This document shows positions 1 through 8,850 of a stretch of 64,000 bases of DNA, piece after piece. The stretch is from contig JAWKVC010000002.1 of NCBI GenBank assembly GCA_041398245.1, positions 248,001 to 312,000 of the forward strand, read 5' to 3'. The position numbers and the translations under genes were made by a program. The notes under the pieces were generated by a model. The model worked only from the letters and a program-made list of their open reading frames with translations. It had not been told where the DNA came from and did no database searches. Positions within the stretch are counted from its first letter, which is position 1; each line of letters begins with the position of its first letter. This stretch comes from UBA7672 sp041398245 (GTDB lineage: Bacteria; Pseudomonadota; Alphaproteobacteria; Caulobacterales; Hyphomonadaceae).

Positions 1-917
<917 letters not shown>

Positions 918-921
918 GAGG

Positions 922-1482
922 CTAGGCCCCCTTCATGATGTTCGTCAGGTTGTTCAGTTTCGTGCGGATGGAAGCATCGACGAGCTTCGATCCAATCTTG
1001 AGCTGCAGGCCGCCGATCAGCGCCGGATCGACCTCGACATCGACCGACACGGAGCGGCCCAGCGATTTCGATACGGCGGACTCGAGGTCCAGCGTCTGTT
1101 CCTTGCTGATCGGCTTGGCGACCCGCGCAACGACGCGCGAGGAGCCGCGATGCCGGGCGGCCTTCTCGGCGAACGCCTTGGCCATGCCCGGAATGTCGCC
1201 GGCCCGGCGATTGAGCGCCGCGACGCCCACGAAGCGGCGCGCGAGGTCGGGCAGTTTCAGCTTCTCGCCCAGCCGCTCGAGCACGGCGGCTTTCTCTTCC
1301 GACTTGTAGAGCGGCGACTTCAGCGCGCGCGAAAGTTGCGCATCGCCATCGATCAGTTTGGCGAGCGTGGTGAGGCCGGAATCGACCGCGTCGACCTCGC
1401 CCGATGTCAGGGCCAGATCGAAAACAGCGGCCGCATAGCGCTGGGCGGCTTCGCTTACAGAACCTGTCGGTGAACCAGCCAA
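922..1482 (-). CDS. atpH: F0F1 ATP synthase subunit delta
   Basis: Peripheral-stalk subunit (OSCP family) that ties the F1 head to the b subunits. The protein shows the expected N-terminal helical domain, with an AQRYAAAVFDLA motif, and ends shortly after the family's C-terminal region. The frame is open back to a GTG at 1551, but that start has no visible ribosome binding site and gives an unusually long N-terminus. A TTG at 1480-1482 is preceded on the minus strand by GGGGCGAG at a good distance and gives 186 residues, the usual length, so it is chosen here. First gene of the atp operon in this window; the 289 bases upstream (1483-1771) hold no gene and must contain the operon promoter, though I see no clear sigma-70 boxes. 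Confidence 0.93.
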   Translation of the reverse strand: MAGSPTGSVSEAAQRYAAAVFDLALTSGEVDAVDSGLTTLAKLIDGDAQLSRALKSPLYKSEEKAAVLERLGEKLKLPDLARRFVGVAALNRRAGDIPGMAKAFAEKAARHRGSSRVVARVAKPISKEQTLDLESAVSKSLGRSVSVDVEVDPALIGGLQLKIGSKLVDASIRTKLNNLTNIMKGA

Positions 1483-1771
1483 ATCGCTCGCCCCAAGCGC
1501 CTCGAATCCCCCGTACCGGATCGAGGCGAAAATTGGTATGAAATCAGCCACATAGACACGGGTGGCGTCCGGGTGGTCTATTGCGCGGGGTGACTAGCAC
1601 GCGCCAACCCCATGTGACAACTGAGCGTCTTTCGCAATTTCACCTGTAATCACGGGCGTTTCGTCGCGGCGTCGGGCCCTCCCTGAGGGTCAACCTGACG
1701 AGACTGCGCCGGCGAGTTGACGCTGGGCGCGCGCAGCGGCCACCCTCCGCCCCGCTAGCTGGAGGGACATT

Positions 1772-2409
1772 ATGATTTTCACGATCTCGCGCCGCCTGTC
1801 CGGCGGCCTGCTCGGCCTCGCCCTGCTCGCCGGCGCAGCCCAGGCCCAGACGCCGCCCGAACCAGACGCCGCCGATCCGATCTGTGTTGGTCTGGTGCGG
1901 GTGCTGGCGGCGGCGGACGAAGAGATCCCGTTCATCATACTTGTGCCGGCCAACCAGTCGCTCGGCTCCCTGCCCCGGCTCAACCGCAACCCGCCCGGGT
2001 TCGAGGACTTCAGCAGCTGCCAGCTCTACCGCGCCGGCAATGCGAAACAGGGAACGGTCGGCGGAGGACCTCACAACTATCTCCGCTGCACCGCCTTTTC
2101 CAAGATGACTACCGACAGCAAGCCGGAGGAAGGCCCGGTCGCCAAGGCCGCCGCCTCCGAGGCCTACGAGAAGCTGGCCGCGCGCGCGAAGGCCTGCCTC
2201 GAGCCCGCCGGCTGGACCGCTGGGCGGCGAACGCACGCGCAAGCTACGAGGACTATGAGACCGCCCTCCTTCACGCGCAGGCGGCACGGCCAACGATGTC
2301 GTGGTCCGGCTGGAGGAGACAATTCCAGCCCGGGCGCGCGGTCCCGAAGTCGACCTTCTGGCGTGTCGACCTCACCGTCCGCAGCGAACCCCAACCATCG
2401 AAGCAATAG
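1772..2409 (+). pseudogene. Secreted protein of unknown function, reading frame broken in the 3' third
   Basis: Starts with ATG after a GGAGGGAC ribosome binding site and a clear signal peptide (MIFTISRR, hydrophobic core, AQAQ cleavage region). The first 150 or so residues read well, with cysteines suggesting an exported fold. From about base 2210 coding character jumps between frames: a stretch encoding SYEDYETALLHAQ lies in another frame, then NDVVVRLEE in the third, then STFWRVDLTVRSEP ending at a TAG at 2407-2409. At least two or three single-base indels are needed to join them. If read without correction the frame continues to 2485 with low-complexity Arg/Ser/Pro sequence. Either a decaying gene or consensus errors. 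Function not recognised. Confidence 0.55.
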
Positions 2410-2543
2410 CCGCCGCCCAATCCCGACGGCCCGAAAAGCAACCGGCCGGACCTTGTGGGTCCAGCGGCGCCCAATCTTCAAGTGAAGCCGATCAGGTCAG
2501 GCTGCGGCGGCCAGCGCGCGCCTGTTCCTGCATCTGCTGCGCA

Positions 2544-4525
2544 TCATCGTGTGACCTCATCCATGCGGAATGCTGCCATCCTTGTCGGCGTCGATTTGCT
2601 CGAAGCCGGCCGCCTGATCTTCGCGGTGCAGCTCGGCGACGCCGCCATCACCGCCGTCGGTGGTGTTGTGGGCGCCCTCTTCCGAGTTCACGCGGAGCTC
2701 CGACTTCTGGAGCTTCATGTCGTGGTTGTCGTCCGCCATGGTGAAGATCAGGCTCTGCTCAAGCTGGGCCTGAAGATCGTCCACGCCAACGTCGGCCGTC
2801 TCGTCCTTCCAGCGGAACTGGATCGCCGTGAACAGCATTTCCTGGAACGACTGGTCGCCCCAGAAGACGGTGCGGCCGGGGTTGGTGAAGTCCTTGGTGT
2901 TCTGGCCGAACAGCGCCTTGTTGTTGCGCGAGTTGTCATACCAGTAGTCGGCCACCAGCTTGGTGCCGGCCGGCAGGTCGATCAGGTCCTTGAAGATGTA
3001 CTCGCGCTGCCAGTTGAAGTCGTAGAACGGCATGTTGAGGAGGATCTCCTCTTTGCCGTCCGGATAGATCGCCGTCAGCTTCGAGGCGTAGCCGCGATAG
3101 TGCGCGTGCACCTGCGTGGCGTAGACCTGCACGTCGGCCGGGAAGATCACATACGCCGTCTCGTGGTGACGCGCGCCGTGTTGGAGTGCGATCTCGATCG
3201 ACAGGTCGGCGATGATGATCTGGCGCTTGGCGTAGACCGGGCATCGTCCTGAAGTAGAGGCCGATCTTCGAATGGTCGGTGAAGGCCTTGCCGGTCGGCG
3301 TGTAGTGCATCTGGAACGAGATGGGCACCGCCAGGATCCAGGTCGCCCAGTCGGTCGGGGCCGACTGCGATTCCGCGCCGACGGCATAGCCGCCCAGCGA
3401 GATGTTCCAGTCGAAGCCGCGGCCAGAGGCCGGCATGTCCTTCATCCAGCCCGCGAGGATGTGGTGCACGCCCTGACGGTCGCCCGCCTTGAACGTCGTG
3501 GCCTTCAGCCACTTGCCTTCCTTCATCGGGTTGTAGACCACGGGCAGCTGGTAATCGACCACGCCCGCCGCCGGCACGTCATAGGACGGAATCTCGACGA
3601 CGAGATCCGGCGTGCCGAGCGGCCAGTCGGCCCGCGCCGAAACGCCCTGCACCAGCGGGTCTTCGCCGCCTTCGGGAATGTCGGATTTCGCGCCTGCCTC
3701 GATCCAGTGGACCAGCGTCTTGGTTTCCGCCTCGCTGAGGTTCTCGTCGTTCTGGAACGCGCGATAGTGGCGGTCGGCGTCGAACGGAGGCATGCGGTCG
3801 CGGCGGATCGCCTCGCGCATCATCGGCGCGAAGGTCTTCACCATCTGGTAGTTGACCATGTGCCACGGCGCGATGCCGTTCGGCTGGTGACAGTCGACGC
3901 AGCGCTTCATCAGGATCGGCACGACATCGTTCGTGTAGGAGATCTTGCTGAAGTCCTTGCCGCGGTCCTCGAAGGTCAGCCGCGAGCCCTTCACATCGGT
4001 GATCTCGGCGGTCGTCACCGCGCCGCCGGCGACGAACTCGCCCAGCGCCGTCTCGACCTGGTCGGCGGGACCATGGAACACGACTTCCCACGTTTTCGGA
4101 TTCACGATCACCGCCTCGCCGGCATAGGTGAAGCCGAGCGAGTCGCCGATCAGCTGGAACTCGTCGTCGAGCAGCGGCAGCGTGATGCCCTGCGCCTGTG
4201 CTTCCACCGCGATGGTCTCGCGCGTGTCCGCTTCGCTGGAGTCGATCAGGTGGAAGACCACGCCTTCATGCTTGGCGGCGACCGCCTGCAGCGTCTTGGC
4301 GGCGGCGCGTGCGCCATCATCGCCATTGACGTAGGAGGCGATCACGACAGCCGGCGCCATCGTGTCGTATTTGAGGATGTGACCCATGCCGGTCTGGTCG
4401 GCCAGCAGGTAGTCATCGACCTTGTTGCCGACAAGCGTCGCGGCCGGTTCGCTCGAACAGGCCGCCAGACCAATGATGGAAGCGCCGGCCAGGAGAGCGG
4501 CCAGCTTCGTTTTCAGACTGCGCAT
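2544..4525 (-). pseudogene. Redoxin / cytochrome c / copper-monooxygenase-like / EF-hand lipoprotein with frameshifts
   Basis: Signal peptide with lipobox ending LAAC (Cys23), then a thioredoxin-fold redoxin-like region (about 35-165), a haem c motif CVDCH (209-213), and a C-terminal part with a His-His pair (354-355) and FQMHYTPTG (404-412). That last part resembles copper type II ascorbate-dependent monooxygenase domains. After residue 429 the frame breaks at a run of three G at 3239-3241. Removing one base joins it directly to YAKRQIII and onward. The tail has an EF-hand loop DDNHDMKLQKSE and a second, DADKDGSI. A further one-base correction near 2565-2568 completes the second loop with Glu at position 12 and moves the stop to 2544; uncorrected it is 2557. 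Probably an exported redox enzyme; substrate unknown. The domain reading is mixed sequence and family inference. Confidence 0.7.
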
Positions 4526-4584
4526 AGGCGTTGGACTCCAGCTTTTTTATTTATGGTCCCGATTCAGGCGGAAACTATCGCGTT

Positions 4585-4597
4585 TTGACACTGTCAA
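4585..4597. promoter_or_regulatory. 13-bp palindrome TTGACACTGTCAA, candidate operator
   Basis: Perfect palindrome about a central base, 60 bp upstream of the start of the lipoprotein at 4525. On the minus strand the arm TTGACA could double as a -35 box. Palindromes of this form are typical binding sites of TetR-type and related dimeric repressors. No such regulator is adjacent, so the cognate protein is unknown. Confidence 0.35.
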
Positions 4598-4631
4598 CAA
4601 CGTGATGCCCCTACGGCGCCCCGGGAGATTC

Positions 4632-4653
4632 TTGCCGTCTCACGGCAATTTTT
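4632..4653 (+). terminator. Short hairpin followed by five T
   Basis: Stem TTGCCGT / ACGGCAA with a three-base loop, followed directly by TTTTT on the plus strand. It has the shape of an intrinsic terminator. No plus-strand gene leads into it except the broken gene ending near 2409, so its role may be to block antisense transcription or it may work weakly at the 3' end of the minus-strand membrane gene at 4667. Confidence 0.4.
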
Positions 4654-4666
4654 CATGACATCGGGG

Positions 4667-5653
4667 TCAGGCCGGTCCCGCGGCGGCGGCGCGCGGACGC
4701 AGCGACTGCCATAGCCGCCACGCCTCCGTGCCGATCATGACCGCCCAGATGACGCCGGTCACAGCCAGCCCGATCGTCACCGACATATTGACCGACGTGC
4801 TCAGCGCCTGCGCCCGCTCGCTCTCGGCCGCCGCGGCCTCCAGCGACACCAGCGGTCCCGCCCGCAGCAGCACCCACAGCACGCCCAGCCCCACAGCATG
4901 TCCCGCGATCGAGACGACAGCCCGCAAGCGGCTCCACGCCGGATGGATCAGGTCAGCTATGTGCGTCGCCATGCCCAGCACGGCCAGCGCCAGGATCACG
5001 TCATGCACGCCAAGCCAAGCCTCCGCGAACTGCAGCGACATCGAATTGCCCTGCCCCGGCAGGTTGTTCGGGATCGCCACAATCCCCGTCCACCACAGGA
5101 TGAAGACGATATCGAAGGCCAGCGTGAACACCGTCTCGAACATCGACTTCGGCTTCCGCACATTGTCGCGCGGCAGGCCCTTGGGATTCCACGACGACGC
5201 CAGCTTGAGGTCGGCCTTCGTCCGCTCCATCAACACGAACACCACCGTGATGAGTCCGAACGCGAAGATCGCCCCCTCGATCACCTCGTCGAAGCTGCGC
5301 AGCGCAAATTCCACCGGCGCATCCGACGCCAGCGCGCGCAGGCACAGCACGATCAGGCTGATCGCGATCACCAGACCCACGCCGGTGCGCTGCGCATCCC
5401 AGAACCAGGGATAGAGCTGCGGCCCGATCAGGTATTCCCGCCCCGAATAGCGCGACGCCACAATGGCGGGATGGCCGAAATCCTTCAGCACGCGCGCGAT
5501 GTCGTCCGCGCTGGCGTCGCGGCCCATTTCGCCCGCTTTCGCCTCGATGCGCGCGTCGATGGCCTCGCGCAGTTCGGCGATGATGTCCTCCGCGCCGTCC
5601 TTCGCCAGGCGGCGCTCGACGGCCGCGAGATAGCGTTCGACAAGGTCGGTCAT
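4667..5653 (-). CDS. HAAS-domain integral membrane protein
   Basis: 328 residues starting at an ATG whose first bases overlap the stop of the upstream PadR gene (ATGA, 4-base overlap), so the two are translationally coupled. The N-terminal 75 or so residues (VERYLAAVERRL, then ELREAIDARIE and FGHP) match the HAAS/permease-prefix type helical domain that commonly accompanies PadR regulators. About six hydrophobic helices follow, including one with ILWWTGIVAI. There are no obvious catalytic residues. In known PadR-HAAS pairs the membrane protein is thought to sense an envelope or membrane signal; that role is inferred from context here. An upstream in-frame extension to 5725 overlaps padR and is unlikely to be used. 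Confidence 0.8.
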   Translation of the reverse strand: MTDLVERYLAAVERRLAKDGAEDIIAELREAIDARIEAKAGEMGRDASADDIARVLKDFGHPAIVASRYSGREYLIGPQLYPWFWDAQRTGVGLVIAISLIVLCLRALASDAPVEFALRSFDEVIEGAIFAFGLITVVFVLMERTKADLKLASSWNPKGLPRDNVRKPKSMFETVFTLAFDIVFILWWTGIVAIPNNLPGQGNSMSLQFAEAWLGVHDVILALAVLGMATHIADLIHPAWSRLRAVVSIAGHAVGLGVLWVLLRAGPLVSLEAAAAESERAQALSTSVNMSVTIGLAVTGVIWAVMIGTEAWRLWQSLRPRAAAAGPA

Positions 5654-6015
5654 TGTCCGCCCTCCTTCTTCTTCAGTCCGTGTTCCGGCAGGATGGTTTC
5701 GAGCGCGCCGTTCATCGCGCGCCATTCGGCGGTCAGCTGCGCCAGCGCAGCCGCGCCATCGTCAGAGAGGCGATAGAAGCGCTTCTTGCGCTTGCCCTCC
5801 TCGCGCCATTCCGAGACGAGCAGGCCCTGCGTCTCCAGACGCCGCAGCATGGGATAGAGCGCGCCCTCGTCGATCTCGACGCCCGCCTCGCCCAGCCGCG
5901 TCTTCAGCGAGTAGCCGTACTGCTCCGCGCGCAGCGTCCCCAGCACCGCCAGGATCAGCGTCCCCCGCCGCAGCTCCAGCCGCAGGGCTTCCAGAATGTC
6001 GGCCGCGATGGGCAT
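5650..6015 (-). CDS. PadR family transcriptional regulator
   Basis: Winged-helix repressor of about 121 residues. It has the PadR hallmarks: ILAVLGTL, GYSLKTRL, the EGALYPMLRRLETQGLL recognition-helix and wing region, and a basic RKKRFYRLS segment followed by a C-terminal dimerisation helix. The frame is open to an ATG at 6054, but that codon sits inside the operator palindrome. The ATG ending at 6015 gives the normal N-terminus and has AGGAG upstream. First gene of a two-gene operon with the HAAS membrane protein; very likely autoregulated through the site at 6040-6060. Confidence 0.9.
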   Translation of the reverse strand: MPIAADILEALRLELRRGTLILAVLGTLRAEQYGYSLKTRLGEAGVEIDEGALYPMLRRLETQGLLVSEWREEGKRKKRFYRLSDDGAAALAQLTAEWRAMNGALETILPEHGLKKKEGGQ

Positions 6016-6039
6016 GCCCGCCCGCTCTCCTGTGCCTCG

Positions 6040-6060
6040 TACAGTGTATGTCACACAGTA
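6040..6060. promoter_or_regulatory. Near-palindromic PadR operator upstream of padR
   Basis: Twenty-one bases reading TACAGTGTATGTCACACAGTA on the plus strand. The outer arms TAC(A/T)GTGT and ACAC(T)GTA are inverted around a short centre, ending about 25 bp before the padR start. PadR proteins commonly autorepress by binding such sites; assignment is by position and symmetry. Confidence 0.6.
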
Positions 6061-6113
6061 TGTAGCGCACAGCCTATGTCAGCGCAAGCGGAAATGCGGG
6101 AAATAAAGGAGAA

Positions 6114-6162
6114 GTCCTCCCCCGGCCCGCCGGGGGAGGTGGCGCAAAGCGCCGGAGGGGGG
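6114..6162 (+). repeat. GC-rich palindromic repeat, copy A
   Basis: Consensus module: CTCCCCCGG-n-CCGGGGGAG hairpin, GGTGGCGCAAAGCGCC hairpin, then GGAGGGGG. Copy A is followed by GCTTCAAC and GGGACTGCCGTCCT, which lead straight into copy B. The A+B composite lies downstream of the DUF559 gene. Confidence 0.85.
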
Positions 6163-6184
6163 CTGCTTCAACAAGGGGACTGCC

Positions 6185-6235
6185 GTCCTCCACCGGCAAA
6201 GCCGGGGGAGGTGTCGGCGCAGCCGACGGAGGGGG
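6185..6235 (+). repeat. GC-rich palindromic repeat, copy B
   Basis: Same module as copy A with diverged arms (CTCCACCGGCAAAGCCGGGGGAG, then GGTGTCGGCGCAGCCGAC and GGAGGGGG). It forms the second half of the left composite element and ends 18 bases before the DUF559 stop. Confidence 0.8.
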
Positions 6236-6252
6236 CTGGGTCAAAGGTGGGA

Positions 6253-6651
6253 CTACGGCAGATAGCGGAGGATCGTCTCCACGACGCCGGTCTCGTTCTC
6301 ATAGACGTCGCTGTTCCACACCCGCAGCACGGTCCAGCCTTCGCGCTCGATCAGCGCCGTGCGCGCGGCGTCATAGGCGCGCTCTTCGGCTGTCGAATGC
6401 GTCGCGCCATCGACCTCGACGACAAGCCGCGCCGCAGCGCAGGCGAAGTCCGCGAAGTACGGCCCGATCTGTTTCTGGCGATTGAACTGATAGCCGCGCA
6501 ACTGCCGTCCCTTGAGGCGTGTCCACAGGATCACTTCGGCCCGCGTCATCTCGCTGCGCATGCGCCGCGCGCGGTCACGCGATTCCCTGTCGATCCGCGC
6601 CACCGGCGGCTCCCCCTCCGCTTCGCCCTGCGGGCTCAGCACCTCCCCCAC
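6253..6651 (-). CDS. DUF559 family protein (Vsr-like nuclease fold)
   Basis: 132 residues if the GTG at 6651 is used. The DUF559 core starts near residue 25 (RARRMRSEMTRAE) and runs through WTRLKGRQLRGYQF, IGPYFADFACA, a VVEVDGATH motif and a final VLRVWNSDV. The family is related to very-short-patch-repair endonucleases of the PD-(D/E)XK-like fold; enzymatic activity is not demonstrated for most members. The first 20 or so codons lie inside a repeat copy read on the minus strand, so the N-terminus (MGEVLSPQG...) may be repeat-derived or untranslated. A later ATG at 6555 would cut into the core. The gene is flanked on both sides by direct copies of the same composite repeat. Confidence 0.85.
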   Translation of the reverse strand: MGEVLSPQGEAEGEPPVARIDRESRDRARRMRSEMTRAEVILWTRLKGRQLRGYQFNRQKQIGPYFADFACAAARLVVEVDGATHSTAEERAYDAARTALIEREGWTVLRVWNSDVYENETGVVETILRYLP

Positions 6652-6666
6652 TTCGTGGTGGAGGAC
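6611..6666 (-). repeat. GC-rich palindromic repeat, copy E, inside the DUF559 gene start
   Basis: Read on the minus strand this is GTCCTCCACCACGAAGTGGG, then GGAGGTGCTGAGCCCGCAGG and GCGAAGCGGAGGGGG, the same module as copies A-D but in the opposite orientation and co-oriented with the gene. It supplies the likely start codon and leader of the DUF559 gene. Confidence 0.7.
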
Positions 6667-6686
6667 ATTTCAAGTCAACTGCCCCA

Positions 6687-6735
6687 GTCCTCCCCCGGCT
6701 CCGCCGGGGGAGGTGGCGCAAAGCGCCGGAGGGGG
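6687..6735 (+). repeat. GC-rich palindromic repeat, copy C
   Basis: Almost identical to copy A, including CCGGGGGAGGTGGCGCAAAG and the closing GGAGGGGG, followed by the same linker ATGCTTCAAC and GGGACTCCCGTCCT. Together with copy D it is a direct duplicate of the A+B composite, on the other side of the DUF559 gene. Confidence 0.85.
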
Positions 6736-6757
6736 ATGCTTCAACGGTGGGACTCCC

Positions 6758-6789
6758 GTCCTCTCCCCAGCAAGCTTGAGGAGGTGTCA
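6758..6789 (+). repeat. GC-rich repeat, degenerate copy D
   Basis: Truncated module (GTCCTCTCCCCAGCAAGCTT, then GAGGAGGTGTC) in the position that copy B occupies in the left composite. The right half has been lost. Confidence 0.55.
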
Positions 6790-6858
6790 CTGCCGCCGTC
6801 ACGCACGGCTTTCGTGAAGCGCTACCAGCAGTCCTAGCGGGAACACCCGTACGGACCT

Positions 6859-7161
6859 CTATGATTTCTTCTCAGACTTTGTCAGAACCAAACCCACAAT
6901 CACGCCGACCAACGCCCCTCCAGCGACGACCACCAAGAACCATCCGACAGGGGGACCAGAACCAACAAGGATTTGCCCCAGCGCGCCTGCAAATCCGAGA
7001 AATAGAAGGAAAAAAATCAACACGGATAGCGCCATGCCGAGACCAAAAATCAACCTCCAGACGGAGGGATTAGTAGCGTCCGGCCAAGGGAAATATTTTG
7101 CGATCGGCAGCCAAATCACAAAAGAAACCCCAAATCCGAGCCCGCATAGAATAGCGTACGT
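6859..7161 (-). CDS. Small integral membrane protein of unknown function
   Basis: About 100 residues with three predicted membrane helices: an N-terminal one around ILCGLGFGVSFVIWLPI, a middle one around LIFFLLFLGFAGALGQIL, and a C-terminal one around FLVVVAGGALVGVIVGLVL. It ends in a charged tail KSEKKS. The frame opens at a TTG at 7197, but a GTG at 7161 has GAGG at a suitable distance and starts closer to the first helix. Base composition is lower in G+C than the flanking genes, and it sits next to the repeat/DUF559 element, so it may belong to a small acquired patch. No family recognised. Confidence 0.6.
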   Translation of the reverse strand, partial: TYAILCGLGFGVSFVIWLPIAKYFPWPDATNPSVWRLIFGLGMALSVLIFFLLFLGFAGALGQILVGSGPPVGWFLVVVAGGALVGVIVGLVLTKSEKKS

Positions 7162-7349
7162 CACACGCAAACCTCGAAGATATTCTATTCGCCCCAAATG
7201 CTGAGATCCTGATCAGCCTGTGGAGCATCTTCGCGATGATCAGGATCCCCTTTTTCGCTTCACGTGAGATCAGGCGTCCTTCGCGTTCGAATTTTCAACG
7301 CCTAAAACTTCCGGGTTCCGAAGCAGCGAGACTCATCAAAAAGCTCGTC

Positions 7350-8846
7350 TCACTCCCCGAGCTTCAGCCCCGGCAAGCCCACCGTCTCCTGCGCAGTGAA
7401 GGCGTTCTTCTTGAAGCCTGTGCGCACGCCGGGGTCGATGCCGAACTCCATCAGCTGGTCCGTATCCGGAGCATAGCCCGGCCACGCTTCATCGCCGCAG
7501 ACCGGACGGCTGTTCTTCGCGAATGAGGCCCAGCAGGCGTGCATCAGGTCGGCGATGGGTTCGTCATTCGGGCCGATATCGCCCACCATCGAGAGCTTCA
7601 TCTTGAACACGTAGGGAATCTCGGAGGCGTGCCCCGCGCGTTTCACCGTGTCGCGGCGCGCCTCGGCGACATAGGAGAAGTGATAGAGCCAGGATGGCTG
7701 GCCCTTGCTCGCCTGCGCGGCGACCCAGCGCGCCGGCGCGCCGAACACGCTGTCAGTGAAGATGGTGCGCGCGAGCGTTTCATCGCCCTCCGCCGCCTCC
7801 TTCGGATAGACCATGCGCGCAATCGGCGGGATCTGCTTCAGCGTGGCCTCTGGCAGCGGGCCCGGCCCCATCAGCGTGTCCTCGCCGGAATTCCAGCCGA
7901 TGATCAGCGGCACATCCGGGAAGCGGCCGCGCGCCATCGCCTGGCTCGGCGTTTCGGGCATCAGCACGCCATCGGCATAGGGCGCATAATCGCCCGCCAG
8001 CGTCGCCAGCTTTTCCATCGGGATCGCGCGCAGTTCGTCCGCGCTGGCGTCGGCGCCGATGTCGATGGCCGAGAGGATCTTGGCGCCCTGCTCCTGCATG
8101 CCGGCCTCGGTCGTCGGCGGATACCAGCCGCCGCCCGATTCCACGATCGCCTTGTGATAGAGCCCGCGCGCGCTTGGGGCCGCCAGCACGGCCATCGTGC
8201 TCCACCCGCCTGCGCTCTCGCCGAACACCGTGACATTGCCCGTGTCGCCGCCGAACGCCGCGATGTTGCGCTTGACCCAGTCCAGCGCGGCGATCTGGTC
8301 CATCAGCCCGTAATTGCCCGAGCGCTCGCCCAGGCTGGCATGCGCGAGATAGCCCAGCGCGCCGAGCCGGTAGTTGATCGTCACCACCACGATGCCGTCC
8401 TGCGCGAAGCTGGTTCCGTCATAAATCCAGCCCGCGCCCGTGCGGTGCGACCCGCCATGGATCCACACCATCACCGGCGCCTTCTTCGCACCCGCCGGCG
8501 CGAACACGTTGAGCTGCAGGCAGTCCTCCGCGATCGGGCCATACGCCCCGCCGGGATTGGGCGACCCGTCCGGCCGCATGGTCTGCGGACACGACGGCCC
8601 ATGCGCCGTCGCATCGCGCACGCCCGCCCACGCCGCAGCCGGCTGTGGCGGCGTCCAGCGCAGCGCGCCCACGGGCGGCGCGGCGAACGGAATGTTCTGG
8701 AACACGTTGACGCCATCGCTTGACGTCCCCGCCAGCTCGCCCGTCTCGACCCGCACATGCGGCGCGCCCGGCTCCATCGCCGGCCCCGCCACGCACGCCG
8801 CCGCCAGCAACGCCAGCCCCGCCGCACATCCCGTCAGTATCCGCAT
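7350..8846 (-). CDS. Type-B carboxylesterase/lipase, exported
   Basis: Alpha/beta-hydrolase of the carboxylesterase/para-nitrobenzyl esterase family, 498 residues, a normal length. N-terminal hydrophobic signal followed by LAAAC, a possible lipobox. Family landmarks: FQNIPFAAPP near residue 50, EDCLQLNVF near 108, the oxyanion HGG at 130-132, the nucleophile elbow GESAGG with Ser211, a Glu in NSGED as probable acid, and a late His in GHASEIPYVF. Hydrolyses carboxylic esters in the periplasm or at the envelope; natural substrate unknown. It starts four bases after the SnoaL-like gene ends, so both are one transcription unit. Confidence 0.92.
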   Translation of the reverse strand: MRILTGCAAGLALLAAACVAGPAMEPGAPHVRVETGELAGTSSDGVNVFQNIPFAAPPVGALRWTPPQPAAAWAGVRDATAHGPSCPQTMRPDGSPNPGGAYGPIAEDCLQLNVFAPAGAKKAPVMVWIHGGSHRTGAGWIYDGTSFAQDGIVVVTINYRLGALGYLAHASLGERSGNYGLMDQIAALDWVKRNIAAFGGDTGNVTVFGESAGGWSTMAVLAAPSARGLYHKAIVESGGGWYPPTTEAGMQEQGAKILSAIDIGADASADELRAIPMEKLATLAGDYAPYADGVLMPETPSQAMARGRFPDVPLIIGWNSGEDTLMGPGPLPEATLKQIPPIARMVYPKEAAEGDETLARTIFTDSVFGAPARWVAAQASKGQPSWLYHFSYVAEARRDTVKRAGHASEIPYVFKMKLSMVGDIGPNDEPIADLMHACWASFAKNSRPVCGDEAWPGYAPDTDQLMEFGIDPGVRTGFKKNAFTAQETVGLPGLKLGE

Positions 8847-8850
8847 CGCC

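Noticed and set aside
6114..6789. CRISPR array at the repeats
   Set aside because: Repeats are hairpin modules of unequal length with no regular unique spacers and no cas genes.
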